From NCBI GenBank assembly GCA_963677885.1, contig OY782500.1:2666001-2730000 (forward strand): a stretch of 64,000 nt of DNA, written 5' to 3'. Both the position numbers and the translations under genes were made by a program. A model generated the notes under the pieces. It was not told the origin of the DNA. It made no database searches and saw only the letters and a program-made list of their open reading frames with translations. Shown here piece by piece: positions 8,260 to 16,657 of the stretch; positions within the stretch are counted from its first letter, which is position 1, and the number at the start of each line of letters is the position of its first letter. Source of the DNA: UBA1351 sp963677885 (GTDB lineage: Bacteria > Bacillota > Clostridia > Lachnospirales > Vallitaleaceae).

Positions 8260-9222
8260 CTAATTGTTATTAAATTGATTAAAAATCTGATTCAATTCTT
8301 CTTGGTCAAGAAGATTATCTTCTGTAAACTCCGGGATGTTGAAGGTGATCTCATCACCTAAATTGGTATAGGTCATAGTTAATTCAATCTCAAAGGTCTC
8401 TATGTTTCCCGGCACCGGATCATTACCCTCACCATAAAGGATAAAACTTTGTTTGATTAACCGGTTATCGTAATCAACATGGGCCTGACCTTCCAAATGT
8501 GTTAGTTTTATGCTGTCTAAAAGCTCTTCCACATTAAAATCAAATACCTCTTCATCATTGGAGCCAAAGTCACCAATGTAGTCTTTTACCATTTCATTGA
8601 AGGCTTCTTTATCCAAATAACTCATTAACTCATCCTGAAGTCGTTCCAATTGACCTTCATCCAAGTGGAAACTATAGGTCGTGGTTTTTATCTGACCTTC
8701 GTCAGTCATCACATAGGTGTTCTGACCAACAACCACGTTGTCTTCACGAAATACAGACAACCAGCTTTCCATAAGGACTGTAAAATCAAGGGCTTGAATT
8801 TCAGCAGCTTCCTCTTCCCTGGCTTGGCTTTCCATCTGGTCCAGTTCATCCTCTGATATTTTCATATACATATTGATAATTGGAATCTGAAGATAGAGTT
8901 CATTTTCAAGGAGAAATATGGAAGCATCAATACCCATGGCACCAAAGATATAGTAGATATTGGTTTCCATTAGGTTTTTTCTGTCATCATATTTGGACCT
9001 GATCTTGGTTTTGATATTCTCATATACGCTTAAGTCCTTTTCCTCTTCGATGGAAAGGCCCATCTTGTTAAATTCACTTCGAACATCTACCTCTATGAGA
9101 ACCTCACCGGTTTCTATGGATCCGGTAGTTTCTACAGCTTCCTGATAACTAAGAAGTCCTTTAGACTGACATCCGGTTGCCATAAGTCCGACTATTAAAC
9201 ATATAATTGCTACTTTTTTCAT
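8260..9222 (-). CDS. Lipoprotein, DUF6612-like, head of the exporter operon
   Basis: 320 residues. A signal peptide with lipobox (GLMATGC, Cys18) is followed by a mature domain rich in acidic residues with alternating strands (GEVLIEVDVRSEF, NIYYIFGAMG, TYVMTDEG, YSFHLDEGQL, EIELTMTYTNLG). The pattern, a set of beta strands with an ending NIPEFTEDN, resembles DUF6612-type lipoproteins (LolA/LppX-like fold expected). It should be anchored on the outer face of the membrane. Being co-transcribed with an ABC-2 exporter it may bind lipid or peptide substrate or act as an immunity factor; this is inference. AGGTGG precedes the ATG. Confidence 0.8.
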   Translation of the reverse strand: MKKVAIICLIVGLMATGCQSKGLLSYQEAVETTGSIETGEVLIEVDVRSEFNKMGLSIEEEKDLSVYENIKTKIRSKYDDRKNLMETNIYYIFGAMGIDASIFLLENELYLQIPIINMYMKISEDELDQMESQAREEEAAEIQALDFTVLMESWLSVFREDNVVVGQNTYVMTDEGQIKTTTYSFHLDEGQLERLQDELMSYLDKEAFNEMVKDYIGDFGSNDEEVFDFNVEELLDSIKLTHLEGQAHVDYDNRLIKQSFILYGEGNDPVPGNIETFEIELTMTYTNLGDEITFNIPEFTEDNLLDQEELNQIFNQFNNN

Positions 9223-9284
9223 CTAACCACCTCACTGCTTGTATTGGTCTTGCTCTCGATTAACTTGATTATATCTTATCATAC

Positions 9285-9320
9285 AAAAAAAGCCGTGCCA
9301 TCTCACTTTTAGCACGACTT
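9285..9320 (-). terminator. Intrinsic terminator after the upstream response-regulator gene
   Basis: On the minus strand a stem of GTCGTGC / GCACGGC (one G-U pair, 13-nt loop) is followed by seven T. It separates the tad/two-component operon (ending at 9339) from the lipoprotein-exporter operon. A TATAAT (9273-9268) just beyond it is a plausible -10 for the latter. Confidence 0.8.
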
Positions 9321-9324
9321 GACT

Positions 9325-9340
9325 AGTGACTTTTGGCACT
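9325..9340. promoter_or_regulatory. Palindrome of the same family upstream of the exporter operon (site A)
   Basis: AGTGACTTTTGGCACT: 6-bp half-sites around a 4-bp TTTT core, matching the palindromes at 636-673 and 4737-4774. It overlaps the stop codon of the response regulator and lies about 62 bp upstream of a TATAAT at 9273-9268. A second palindrome at the 22-bp spacing is not clear here because the terminator stem occupies that place. Confidence 0.6.
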
Positions 9341-10040
9341 ATATTTTATGCTTAAGTGCAAAAAGTGCCAATTGAGTCCTATCTCTCATATCCAATTTAT
9401 CTAAAATACGGGTAATATTGTTCTTTACTGTTCCATCACTGATTATAAGGATTTCACCAATTTCTTTGTTATTCCTACCTTCGGCAAGGAGGTGACAAAT
9501 ATCCTTTTCACGATTTGTTAACTCAAGGTCTAATGATAAACCATGCTCTGCCAGTCCGCCAAGTGATACATCATCACTTGTCCCTCCGGAATGACTCATC
9601 TCTTCAGTATCAAAAGACTGATTGTCCCTCATGGCTGTAACCAGCTTGGTGGCCACATCGGGATTGATGAGGGTTCCACCATGATATACTTTGTCAATGG
9701 CACCTGTGATTTCACCAGGTTTGGCATCTTTAAGCAGGTAGCCTGATGCCCCATTTTTCAGTGAGGAAAAAATATATTCATCATCCATAAAAGTCGTTAG
9801 GATAATTACTTTTATGTTCTCATGTTCATCAATGATGATTTTTGTAGCATCTACACCGTTCATAACCGGCATCCGAATATCCATTAATACGATATCCACC
9901 TCCTGGTTTCTACAAAAATCAACTGCCTCCTGGCCATTGTGACAAGATCCAGCCACGACTAGACCATCTTCTTTTCCTACAATCATCGATAACCCCTGGA
10001 GCATAATATCCTGATCATCTACAATCAATACCTTTATCAT
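9339..10040 (-). CDS. NarL/LuxR-family response regulator
   Basis: 233 residues from the start chosen here (ATG at 10040, AAAGGGG upstream; an upstream extension would overlap the kinase gene and adds no domain). Receiver domain with VDDQD and phospho-acceptor Asp54 in LMDIRMP, Lys in LLKDAKP; an unusual about 30-residue Ser/Gly/His-rich linker (MSHSGGTSDDVSLGGL) before a LuxR helix-turn-helix (LTNREKDICHLLAEGRNNKEI). It lies 4 nt after the kinase gene, forming a classical pair. The C-terminus RTQLALFALKHKI is very like that of the regulator at 2456-3106, so the two may recognise similar DNA. Confidence 0.93.
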   Translation of the reverse strand: MIKVLIVDDQDIMLQGLSMIVGKEDGLVVAGSCHNGQEAVDFCRNQEVDIVLMDIRMPVMNGVDATKIIIDEHENIKVIILTTFMDDEYIFSSLKNGASGYLLKDAKPGEITGAIDKVYHGGTLINPDVATKLVTAMRDNQSFDTEEMSHSGGTSDDVSLGGLAEHGLSLDLELTNREKDICHLLAEGRNNKEIGEILIISDGTVKNNITRILDKLDMRDRTQLALFALKHKI

Positions 10041-10044
10041 TAAC

Positions 10045-11280
10045 CTAACCCCTTTCTTTAGGAATATATCCTTTAAGCAAAAAGCCCTTATAGCCGCCAA
10101 AAACCTGATAGAAAGCGATTTGACCTCCAAGGGGTACTAACCTTTCCTCCATACCCTTCAAACCATTGCCCTTTTTAAGGAACTCACTGGTTTTTTGGTT
10201 CTTTCCACCAAGAAAGTTTTTACTGATATCCTCTATTTCAAAGTTTATGCCTTGGTTGCTATGACTGATTGATACACGAACCTGGTCGTTTTTACTATGT
10301 TTGGCTACATTGGTAAGGGCTTCCTGAATAATCCAGTATATAATCAGAAGATAGTCCGGTGAGATAGCCTCTTCATTTTTAACTTCAAGGATGACACTAA
10401 TTCCTGTTCGATGTTCATATTCTTCCACCAGATCCCCTAAGGACTGCTTGGTAAAGACAAGTTTTTCCTGATTCTTAAGGGTATCAACGATGGCCCTTAC
10501 CTTGGTCAATGATGTCCTGGCACTTTCTACACTCTCTTCCAGATACTTCCGTCCCAGGGCCTCGTCCCTGTCCAAATTATAGTTGGCCAACTCCAACTGC
10601 ATAATAAGTCCTGTTAAGTCATGGCCTAAGGTATCGTGAAGGTCTCTGGCAATGGAGGCCCTTTCTTCTTTTGCTGAAAGAACTTCAATATCTTTGGAAT
10701 ATATATCCAGCTGCTGATAGGCATCTAAAAGCTCCTGATAAAGATTTTTAGTCTTTTTGGATTCAACCCGGTAGGCCTTGGTCACAAAAACCATAGAAAT
10801 GAGTAGAATTTGTATAACTGAGTAAAAAATAAAGGTAGCAATATTATTCTGGGTCATTTCAATATATATCAATTGAATAAATTTCAAAAAAGATGCCAGC
10901 GTAACCACAGCAGCCATCTTTATACCCTGTCTACGGTCAAAGTACAAGGCAACTGCCAAGACTACAATAAAATATAAAACATGATAGAGATAATTAATAG
11001 AATACTTGGAAAAATACTCAATAGCGATTAGAGAAGCCGTCATCAAAAGGATAATGATAGAGGGTATGATATTTCTAGACTTAAAGATATAAACACCAAG
11101 CAAAAGAACCATAAAGACCAAGCTAAAGGCCACTAAAAACAGAGCTCTTCTTATATAGGGCTCCTCCAGATAATATCCAGTAGCCAAAAAAAGAAGAGCA
11201 AGGCAAGAAAGCATGGTATGTATCACACTCTGCCTCTTAATCAAAGGATAAAGTTTTAAACCGGTCTTATGATATTCCAT
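10045..11280 (-). CDS. Sensor histidine kinase (multi-TM, HisKA_3, HATPase)
   Basis: About 411 residues from ATG 11280 (AAAGGGTGG five nt upstream; a GTG three codons earlier is less well placed). Six or so hydrophobic segments in the first 175 residues, a short coiled coil, RDLHDTLGHD phospho-acceptor motif (about residue 215) and a full HATPase_c domain (EALTNVAKHSK N box, degenerate DISKN G1 region, NGLKGMEERL). LiaS/DesK-like topology with no extracellular sensor domain, suggesting it senses within or through the membrane. It follows the DUF6382 gene by about 40 nt, so it may be co-transcribed with the pilus genes. Confidence 0.92.
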   Translation of the reverse strand: MEYHKTGLKLYPLIKRQSVIHTMLSCLALLFLATGYYLEEPYIRRALFLVAFSLVFMVLLLGVYIFKSRNIIPSIIILLMTASLIAIEYFSKYSINYLYHVLYFIVVLAVALYFDRRQGIKMAAVVTLASFLKFIQLIYIEMTQNNIATFIFYSVIQILLISMVFVTKAYRVESKKTKNLYQELLDAYQQLDIYSKDIEVLSAKEERASIARDLHDTLGHDLTGLIMQLELANYNLDRDEALGRKYLEESVESARTSLTKVRAIVDTLKNQEKLVFTKQSLGDLVEEYEHRTGISVILEVKNEEAISPDYLLIIYWIIQEALTNVAKHSKNDQVRVSISHSNQGINFEIEDISKNFLGGKNQKTSEFLKKGNGLKGMEERLVPLGGQIAFYQVFGGYKGFLLKGYIPKERG

Positions 11281-11319
11281 AGGATCCACCCTTTACTGAA
11301 CCAACTCATAGTGACCTAT

Positions 11320-11943
11320 TTAGATTATCATACTTCCTTCATGTTTTCTACTGTCAAAGTTTTCCAGAAAGACTTGAAAAATACTTAAGAGATTCATTTT
11401 AGAATGATCATTCCCCTGCTCCTGATCACCTTTTAAATCTTCCAGTACCCGGACAAAATAATAAAAACCTTCCATGTGATTCATACGATTAAAAAATCTG
11501 GATAGACGGGAGATAAAGTTAATTAAATAATTCCTATAGACTTGCTCTGAGAAATCAGAAATAGGAACATAGATCATTTGTATATCCAAGCTCTGATTAC
11601 TGGAATCCACAATGATTTCTTCTTCCAAAGGCAGAAAATTCAAGGGATAAAGCAGATATGCTGATGACTCTTGAATAATCAGAACCATCTGTTCAATTAT
11701 CCTGACCATATCAGAGACATTACCCTGACTTTCCATCCACTGAGAAAGCTTTCGAATACCATTTCCTTCTTTGTCCTGATAATAAAAATAAGAAGTAGAT
11801 TGGGACATTGAGTACTGAAAGGGCCTGATACCACTAATGGATTGATAATAAAACATTTTCACCTGGTAAAGCTCAACTTCATCATGGGATAATTCAACAA
11901 CTGTAGCTGCTTCACCATATACATTTAATTCACTAATCTTCAT
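11320..11943 (-). CDS. DUF6382 domain protein of the Tad locus
   Basis: 207 residues from ATG 11943, which follows the pilin stop by 4 nt; the longer frame overlaps the pilin gene and adds nothing recognisable. The pattern (a YQSISG strand, a helix before AYLLYPLNFLPLEEEIIVD, then a MIYVPISDFSEQVYRNYLINFISRLS segment) fits DUF6382, often found at the N-terminus of FHA proteins beside Firmicutes Tad genes. No FHA domain is present here. It is predicted cytoplasmic and may regulate or assemble the pilus machine; function not established. Confidence 0.65.
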   Translation of the reverse strand: MKISELNVYGEAATVVELSHDEVELYQVKMFYYQSISGIRPFQYSMSQSTSYFYYQDKEGNGIRKLSQWMESQGNVSDMVRIIEQMVLIIQESSAYLLYPLNFLPLEEEIIVDSSNQSLDIQMIYVPISDFSEQVYRNYLINFISRLSRFFNRMNHMEGFYYFVRVLEDLKGDQEQGNDHSKMNLLSIFQVFLENFDSRKHEGSMII

Positions 11944-11947
11944 CTTC

Positions 11948-12208
11948 CTACTCCACGAACTCAGAATATTCCATCGCATCAAACAAACCTTCCAGCATGG
12001 CCTCAACTTCCTCTTTAAACATAAAAGCCAGACCGATGATAATAATAATGATTAATGCGATTTCCACTATCCCTAGTCCATCTTCATTGGATATAGGCTC
12101 CAAGAGAATGTCCTTAATCTTGTTCAAACGTAAATGCCCTTGAATCCCTTTCTCTTGAACTGTATTTGATACTTTCTTGATACTATATAAATTTCCAAAT
12201 CTTCTCAT
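11948..12208 (-). CDS. Flp-type (type IVb-like) pilin
   Basis: 86 residues from ATG 12208: GGAGG lies 7 nt upstream of this codon, whereas the ATG five codons earlier has no such site. About 45 residues of basic leader precede EDGLGIVEIALIIIIIIGLAFMF, a pilin-like hydrophobic helix with the conserved Glu five residues after a Gly, then an acidic tail. This matches the Flp1-like small pilins of Firmicutes Tad systems. The leader is unusually long and would need removal by a prepilin peptidase, which is not in this window. It sits between the TadC-like and DUF6382 genes. Confidence 0.75.
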   Translation of the reverse strand: MRRFGNLYSIKKVSNTVQEKGIQGHLRLNKIKDILLEPISNEDGLGIVEIALIIIIIIGLAFMFKEEVEAMLEGLFDAMEYSEFVE

Positions 12209-12228
12209 TCTTTTTTCCTCCATAAATT

Positions 12229-13509
12229 TTAAATCAGGGTTTCTACTTCCATAAATGCTGGTACAATGGTCAGCAACAAGATAATAATAAAGATTAACAA
12301 CATGGGAAGGACCAACTTAGTACTTGCTTTTTCACTTTCCTTTCTAGCATGATGAAGCCTTTGCTCCCACATTTCATGAGACATTGATTCCAATTGGTTC
12401 TCCATTTGTGAATCTCCCAGTTTCAAATTTTGACTGATTAATCGGGTAAATCGATAAGCCTCTCGAATCATAAAACACTGGTTTATAGCATCAATAACCT
12501 GATGAAGATCCTGACTTTGTTCCATCATATAAACAGCTTTAGTCAAACCCATTTTAAACCTATCATCAGAGGTCATCAATTCAACACGACTGGACAAGGC
12601 ATACCAAAGACTCTTATATACTGTCATCCCGCTTTGATAGAAAAGGAGAAAACTATGGACAATATAAGTCAAATGAACTCTTGCCCTGGACTTTTCCCTG
12701 GTAACCTTCATCTTTTTCTCCATATGTGAAAGTAGACTAAAAAAAGTAAAGATCAATGGAATGAGCAAGAGACTCCTGTAAGTCATATGGTCCGGATCTT
12801 TGTCAAAAAAAGTATAATCTTCCGGTAGGTTAATAGGCTCAATACCTGTGTCCAATTCCTTAACATATTCCTCCAACATATAGACACCAAATGCATCCAA
12901 ATATTGGTCACTCAAGCTGTCTTTATTTACCATAAAGTCATATTGGCCAACAAGGTTTTCCTCTTCCTTGTCTCCATAATCAAGAGATATGATATAGGGA
13001 ATCTTTATTTGTGTTTGATCATTGACCTGGTCTGGAAATATCCATCCCTTCTCATTCATCAGATGGTAACCCACCAGTTCATAGTCAATGGCGCAGTCGC
13101 CTATTTTGGCTGGCAGTTGAAGGGGTCCACTCAGGACTGGATCCTGATTATCATCTCCAGTCAATTCCTGATTCAGTTTTTCAATCAATTCTTTTTGAGC
13201 CGCCTCTAAAATATGATTGATTTCTGTTTTGCTTGGATTAAGTTCCGGAAGAGGGAGAATGATACTGTGATTATCTCCCCCCTGATACCTGTAAAAAACT
13301 TTTATTTCCTCTTGGCCACCATATGCCTGGGGCTCAAGAATATGGATAGAATTAGGTTTCTCCTGATTAAACAGTTGTAGAATCAAGAGTATGGATAGAA
13401 AAGACAGAATAAAGGTGATTTCCTTGGTGTATAGGGGGAAAAACCTCTGAGAATACATCTTCAATTTGCCATAAATTTTGTCTCTGATTTCAATGATACC
13501 TTTCATCAT
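12229..13509 (-). CDS. TadC-like pilus assembly membrane protein
   Basis: 426 residues. N-terminal helix (FILSFLSILLILQLF), an extracytoplasmic region of about 180 residues, a second helix (SLLLIPLIFTFFSLL), then a cytoplasmic helical T2SSF-like domain (HSFLLFYQSGMTVYKSLWYAL... MWEQRLHHARKESEKASTKL) and a final membrane helix (LVLPMLLIFIIILLLTIVPAF). The C-terminal half is the usual TadC platform; the large insert between the first two helices is more than I expect in TadC. Two adjacent start codons follow AGGGGG. It pairs with the TadB-like protein encoded 8 nt upstream. Confidence 0.78.
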   Translation of the reverse strand: MMKGIIEIRDKIYGKLKMYSQRFFPLYTKEITFILSFLSILLILQLFNQEKPNSIHILEPQAYGGQEEIKVFYRYQGGDNHSIILPLPELNPSKTEINHILEAAQKELIEKLNQELTGDDNQDPVLSGPLQLPAKIGDCAIDYELVGYHLMNEKGWIFPDQVNDQTQIKIPYIISLDYGDKEEENLVGQYDFMVNKDSLSDQYLDAFGVYMLEEYVKELDTGIEPINLPEDYTFFDKDPDHMTYRSLLLIPLIFTFFSLLSHMEKKMKVTREKSRARVHLTYIVHSFLLFYQSGMTVYKSLWYALSSRVELMTSDDRFKMGLTKAVYMMEQSQDLHQVIDAINQCFMIREAYRFTRLISQNLKLGDSQMENQLESMSHEMWEQRLHHARKESEKASTKLVLPMLLIFIIILLLTIVPAFMEVETLI

Positions 13510-13517
13510 ATGGCCCC

Positions 13518-14246
13518 CTATATCTCAATATCAATAATTCGTTTACCAAAATATCCACTTGCAAGGTAGAGAAAAAGAGCAATAGTCATCATCATTCTTC
13601 CACTGATTGTTTGGTACATCATTTCATAAAAACTCCCTGAAACGCTACGCAAATACAAAATCATCAAAGGCACAAAAGACAACATTATAAGGAGTTCAAA
13701 TCTTTTCTGGGTTACAATGAGCTCCAATTCCTTTTCTACTTCTACTTTCTGACGAATCATCTGAATTGTCATATCAATAACCTCCTCCAGTGATCCCCCT
13801 GTTACAATCATACGCTCACAGATATAGGTAAAATGTAATATAGTCTCGACAGGATACCGGGAAGAAAGTTGTTTCATAGCCTCACCGATGGACAGATTAA
13901 CTTCGAAAGACAGCTGGACTTTTTTTAAGTCTTCCAGTAAAGGGTAGTTTCCCTTATCTTTTTCCATTTCAAGTATGGATTGCTGAAAGCTGTGTTCAAA
14001 GGACCTTCCTACTCCAATATAGGATGCCAGGGAATAGATAAACGTAACAAAGTCTTTTTCGATTTGTTTAAAATAGGACTGTCTCGTATAGGATTTTATG
14101 CCTTTGATATATAGGCTTCCCAGACCAGCTGTTAAGAGTGCAATTAGATAAGAGTTAAAGAAAAGAAAACCCAGACCAAAAAGGACTGATAAATATACCA
14201 GGGTGTACAAAACCCATTTAAGTCTCCAAAATAGTCTTAATTCCAT
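13518..14246 (-). CDS. TadB-like pilus assembly membrane protein
   Basis: 242 residues from ATG 14246 (GGAGAAG five nt before; the GTG two codons earlier would crowd that site). Two N-terminal helices, a cytoplasmic helical domain with GVGRSFEHSFQQSI, SIGEAMKQLSSRYPVETILHF and MIVTGGSLEEVIDM features of T2SSF domains, then two C-terminal helices. It forms the inner-membrane platform with TadC. The gene overlaps the end of tadA by 10 nt. Confidence 0.82.
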   Translation of the reverse strand: MELRLFWRLKWVLYTLVYLSVLFGLGFLFFNSYLIALLTAGLGSLYIKGIKSYTRQSYFKQIEKDFVTFIYSLASYIGVGRSFEHSFQQSILEMEKDKGNYPLLEDLKKVQLSFEVNLSIGEAMKQLSSRYPVETILHFTYICERMIVTGGSLEEVIDMTIQMIRQKVEVEKELELIVTQKRFELLIMLSFVPLMILYLRSVSGSFYEMMYQTISGRMMMTIALFLYLASGYFGKRIIDIEI

Positions 14247-15451
14247 AACCACTTCTCCATATGAACAAGTGGTGTGTTCGTCTCTTTAAGCCGATCCTCT
14301 TTTTCATCATAGAGGTATAAGGGTGATAGTTGTATCTGGTCTCCAACCATACCGACAACTTCAGATATTTCAACCACCCGTCTTCCTAAATCCCGAATCT
14401 TCTGAATATGAATCATAATATCAAGGGCTGAACTGATTTGCTGCCGAATGGCAATTAGGGGAATATTCATCCCGGACAGGACCATGGTTTCCAATCGAAA
14501 AAGCATATCCTGGGTCGTATTGGCATGGCCGGTAGAAATAGATCCATCATGACCAGTATTCATGCCTTGGAGCATGTCAATGGTCTCCTCCCCCCTAACT
14601 TCACCGACAATAATTCTATCCGGTCTCATCCGAAGGGACGATTTTATCAGGTCTCTGATTGAAACATGGTTATGATGGTCCGATGAGGTCCTGGCTTCCA
14701 AGGAAACCAAATTATTGATGGAAGACAACTGAAGTTCTGCTGAGTCCTCAATCGTAATAATTCTCTCACCGGTAGGAATGGCATCACTGAGGATATTTAA
14801 AAGGGTGGTTTTACCTGAGCTGGTTCCTCCGGATATAAAGAGATTATATTTCTTCTTAACCAGGTTTTCCAAAAAAGCCATAGACCCATGATCAATAGTC
14901 ATGTTCTCAATAAGATCTTTCTTGGTCAGCCTTTTTTTAGGAAATTTTCGAATAGTCATGGTTGGCCCCTTAAGAGCAATTGGACTTAAGACAATATTGA
15001 CCCTGGAACCGTCATGAAGCCTGACATCGCAAATAGGATGTTTTTCATTGACCTTGCGATCCATCATATTGACAATTTTCTGTATGAGATGAAAGATCTC
15101 ATCATTGGACTGAAAGCCTATATCTGCCTCTTCCATCTTCCCTTTACGTTCAAGGTAAACCTGGTCTTCACCGTTAATCATAATTTCTGTAATCTCGTCA
15201 TCGTTCAAAAGGGGCTGGAGCGGACCTAAACGTCTAAACTCATTAAAGAGCTTTACAATTAAGTCTTCCTTTTCCTCTATAGGTTCATAGAGAAGGTCCT
15301 GGTAAACCATATTTTCAACCAGTTCCATAACCCTATCATCATCGATGATTTCCATTCTATTGATTTTACTGAGTACCTGCTCCCTTAGCCGTTCAACTTT
15401 TGATGACATAGAGACTTGAAAAATACCGCTGGATTCTTTCGCAATTATCAT
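14237..15451 (-). CDS. tadA: TadA/CpaF-type secretion ATPase
   Basis: 404 residues. N-terminal domain (about 1-120) with EITEIMINGEDQVYLERKG, Walker A GGTSSGKTT (208-216), the ASP/Walker B and His boxes (IITIEDSAEL, RMRPDRIIVGEVRGEE, TGHDGSISTGHANT). A hexameric ATPase driving assembly of Flp pili at the cytoplasmic membrane. Start overlaps the preceding gene by 4 nt (ATGA). Length and motifs are normal for the family. Confidence 0.93.
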   Translation of the reverse strand: MIIAKESSGIFQVSMSSKVERLREQVLSKINRMEIIDDDRVMELVENMVYQDLLYEPIEEKEDLIVKLFNEFRRLGPLQPLLNDDEITEIMINGEDQVYLERKGKMEEADIGFQSNDEIFHLIQKIVNMMDRKVNEKHPICDVRLHDGSRVNIVLSPIALKGPTMTIRKFPKKRLTKKDLIENMTIDHGSMAFLENLVKKKYNLFISGGTSSGKTTLLNILSDAIPTGERIITIEDSAELQLSSINNLVSLEARTSSDHHNHVSIRDLIKSSLRMRPDRIIVGEVRGEETIDMLQGMNTGHDGSISTGHANTTQDMLFRLETMVLSGMNIPLIAIRQQISSALDIMIHIQKIRDLGRRVVEISEVVGMVGDQIQLSPLYLYDEKEDRLKETNTPLVHMEKWLWN

Positions 15452-16500
15452 GTTAACACCTCACTTAAAAGTCTATACTCCTGCCGGTCAGCCAGTATCC
15501 ATGGCAGCTTATAGGTTTTGGTTACTGTCTCTTGAACTTTTTCTTCCTGACTGATTAAGATTCTCTCATTACTGACTGTTAGAAGTTCATGAACCAGATC
15601 ATTAATATGGACCCCTGCAAAGTGAAGAATAATCTCATCATATATATTTAACTCCTTGAGCCATTTAATAAACCTTTGAACCTGATCTTTATCCAGGACT
15701 TCCATATCTTTCATATTCATGGGGCCATATATAACATCCAGATTGTCACTCACCGAATAAGACATATGCTTGATTAGAAAATTCACATTACTCTTTCTTT
15801 TAATAAGGGTAAAGAAATAACTGAGTGTCTGCCGGTAGTTCACAGAGTTCTTTGGACTTCCAAAATAGGGATCAAAAAATAGGATGAGCCTTCTCTTATT
15901 TCCTGACCGGGCAATAACCTTATCAAGAAGTCTTTGAGACTGATCTCCCTTGACCATAGGAGCAAAGACGCTAATAAGCCTGGTATCTTGTTTCCCACCA
16001 ATAATATCCTGGGTAGCCAGGTGAAGATAGGATGCATGGATGGACTTAAGCCAGTCACCTAATTTCTGATACTTGCTGATAAACAAATAATCCACATCAG
16101 CTTTTCTTATGAACAGTGAATCATGTCCAATTAAGTCCACTCCATTTTCCTTAGCCAAATCCTTCCAATAGGAAGATTCCAATACTTTTTCTTTAAGCTT
16201 TGGTTCCAAGACACCTTCATGGTGAAAGAGAATAAGGGGATTAATGGAAGAATCAATATTTACTTGTCCTGTCTCTTTATACTTCATTAACCAGTCTGTC
16301 ATCTCATCCATCATCTTTATGGGTAGGCAAATAAGACCGGAGGCAAGGATAGACCTGTCCAGTGTATTCAAAGTTTCAATTGTTGCCAAACCATAGAATT
16401 CGAGATTTGAAATATGTGTCTGACCCTCATGGGTCATTGAGATGACTGACTGGACAGCCTTAATGTAATGGCTGTCATCATCGATAACAATCAGTCGCAT
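15448..16500 (-). CDS. TadZ/CpaE-like protein without a recognisable P-loop
   Basis: 350 residues from ATG 16500, which has GAGGAG eight nt upstream; a longer frame begins inside the terminator hairpin of dnaB and is rejected. The N-terminus (MRLIVIDDDSHYIKAVQSVI) is receiver-like, followed by a Rossmann-type ATPase-like domain at about 195-330: TRLISVFAPMVKGDQSQRLL stands where a Walker A (K-G-G-x-G-K-T/S) is expected, followed by RLILFFDPYFGSP where the second ATPase motif lies. TadZ/CpaE proteins localise Tad machines at poles and some have lost ATP binding. First gene of the Tad operon. Confidence 0.7.
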   Translation of the reverse strand: MRLIVIDDDSHYIKAVQSVISMTHEGQTHISNLEFYGLATIETLNTLDRSILASGLICLPIKMMDEMTDWLMKYKETGQVNIDSSINPLILFHHEGVLEPKLKEKVLESSYWKDLAKENGVDLIGHDSLFIRKADVDYLFISKYQKLGDWLKSIHASYLHLATQDIIGGKQDTRLISVFAPMVKGDQSQRLLDKVIARSGNKRRLILFFDPYFGSPKNSVNYRQTLSYFFTLIKRKSNVNFLIKHMSYSVSDNLDVIYGPMNMKDMEVLDKDQVQRFIKWLKELNIYDEIILHFAGVHINDLVHELLTVSNERILISQEEKVQETVTKTYKLPWILADRQEYRLLSEVLT

Positions 16501-16578
16501 GGGATACTCCTCTTTTAACTTGTGAAGCTTGTCAGCTACAAGTAAAATTCTAGCCAAAAAGAGGTTACTTGTAAAGCC

Positions 16579-16615
16579 AAAAAAATGCACATGGAAACCA
16601 TAGTTTTCATGTGCA
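16579..16615 (-). terminator. Intrinsic terminator after dnaB
   Basis: Minus-strand hairpin GCACATGAAAA / TTTCCATGTGC followed by seven T. It ends the gdpP-rplI-dnaB transcript and separates it from the Tad operon that begins at 16500. Confidence 0.88.
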
Positions 16616-16657
16616 TTCGTCCTTTATGTGGAAAAATCTGTGTATAAAATTCTTCGC

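Noticed and set aside
9296..9316. A second palindrome beside site A at the 22-bp spacing
   Set aside because: The best alignment is 24 bp away with weak half-sites, and the bases are explained by the terminator stem.
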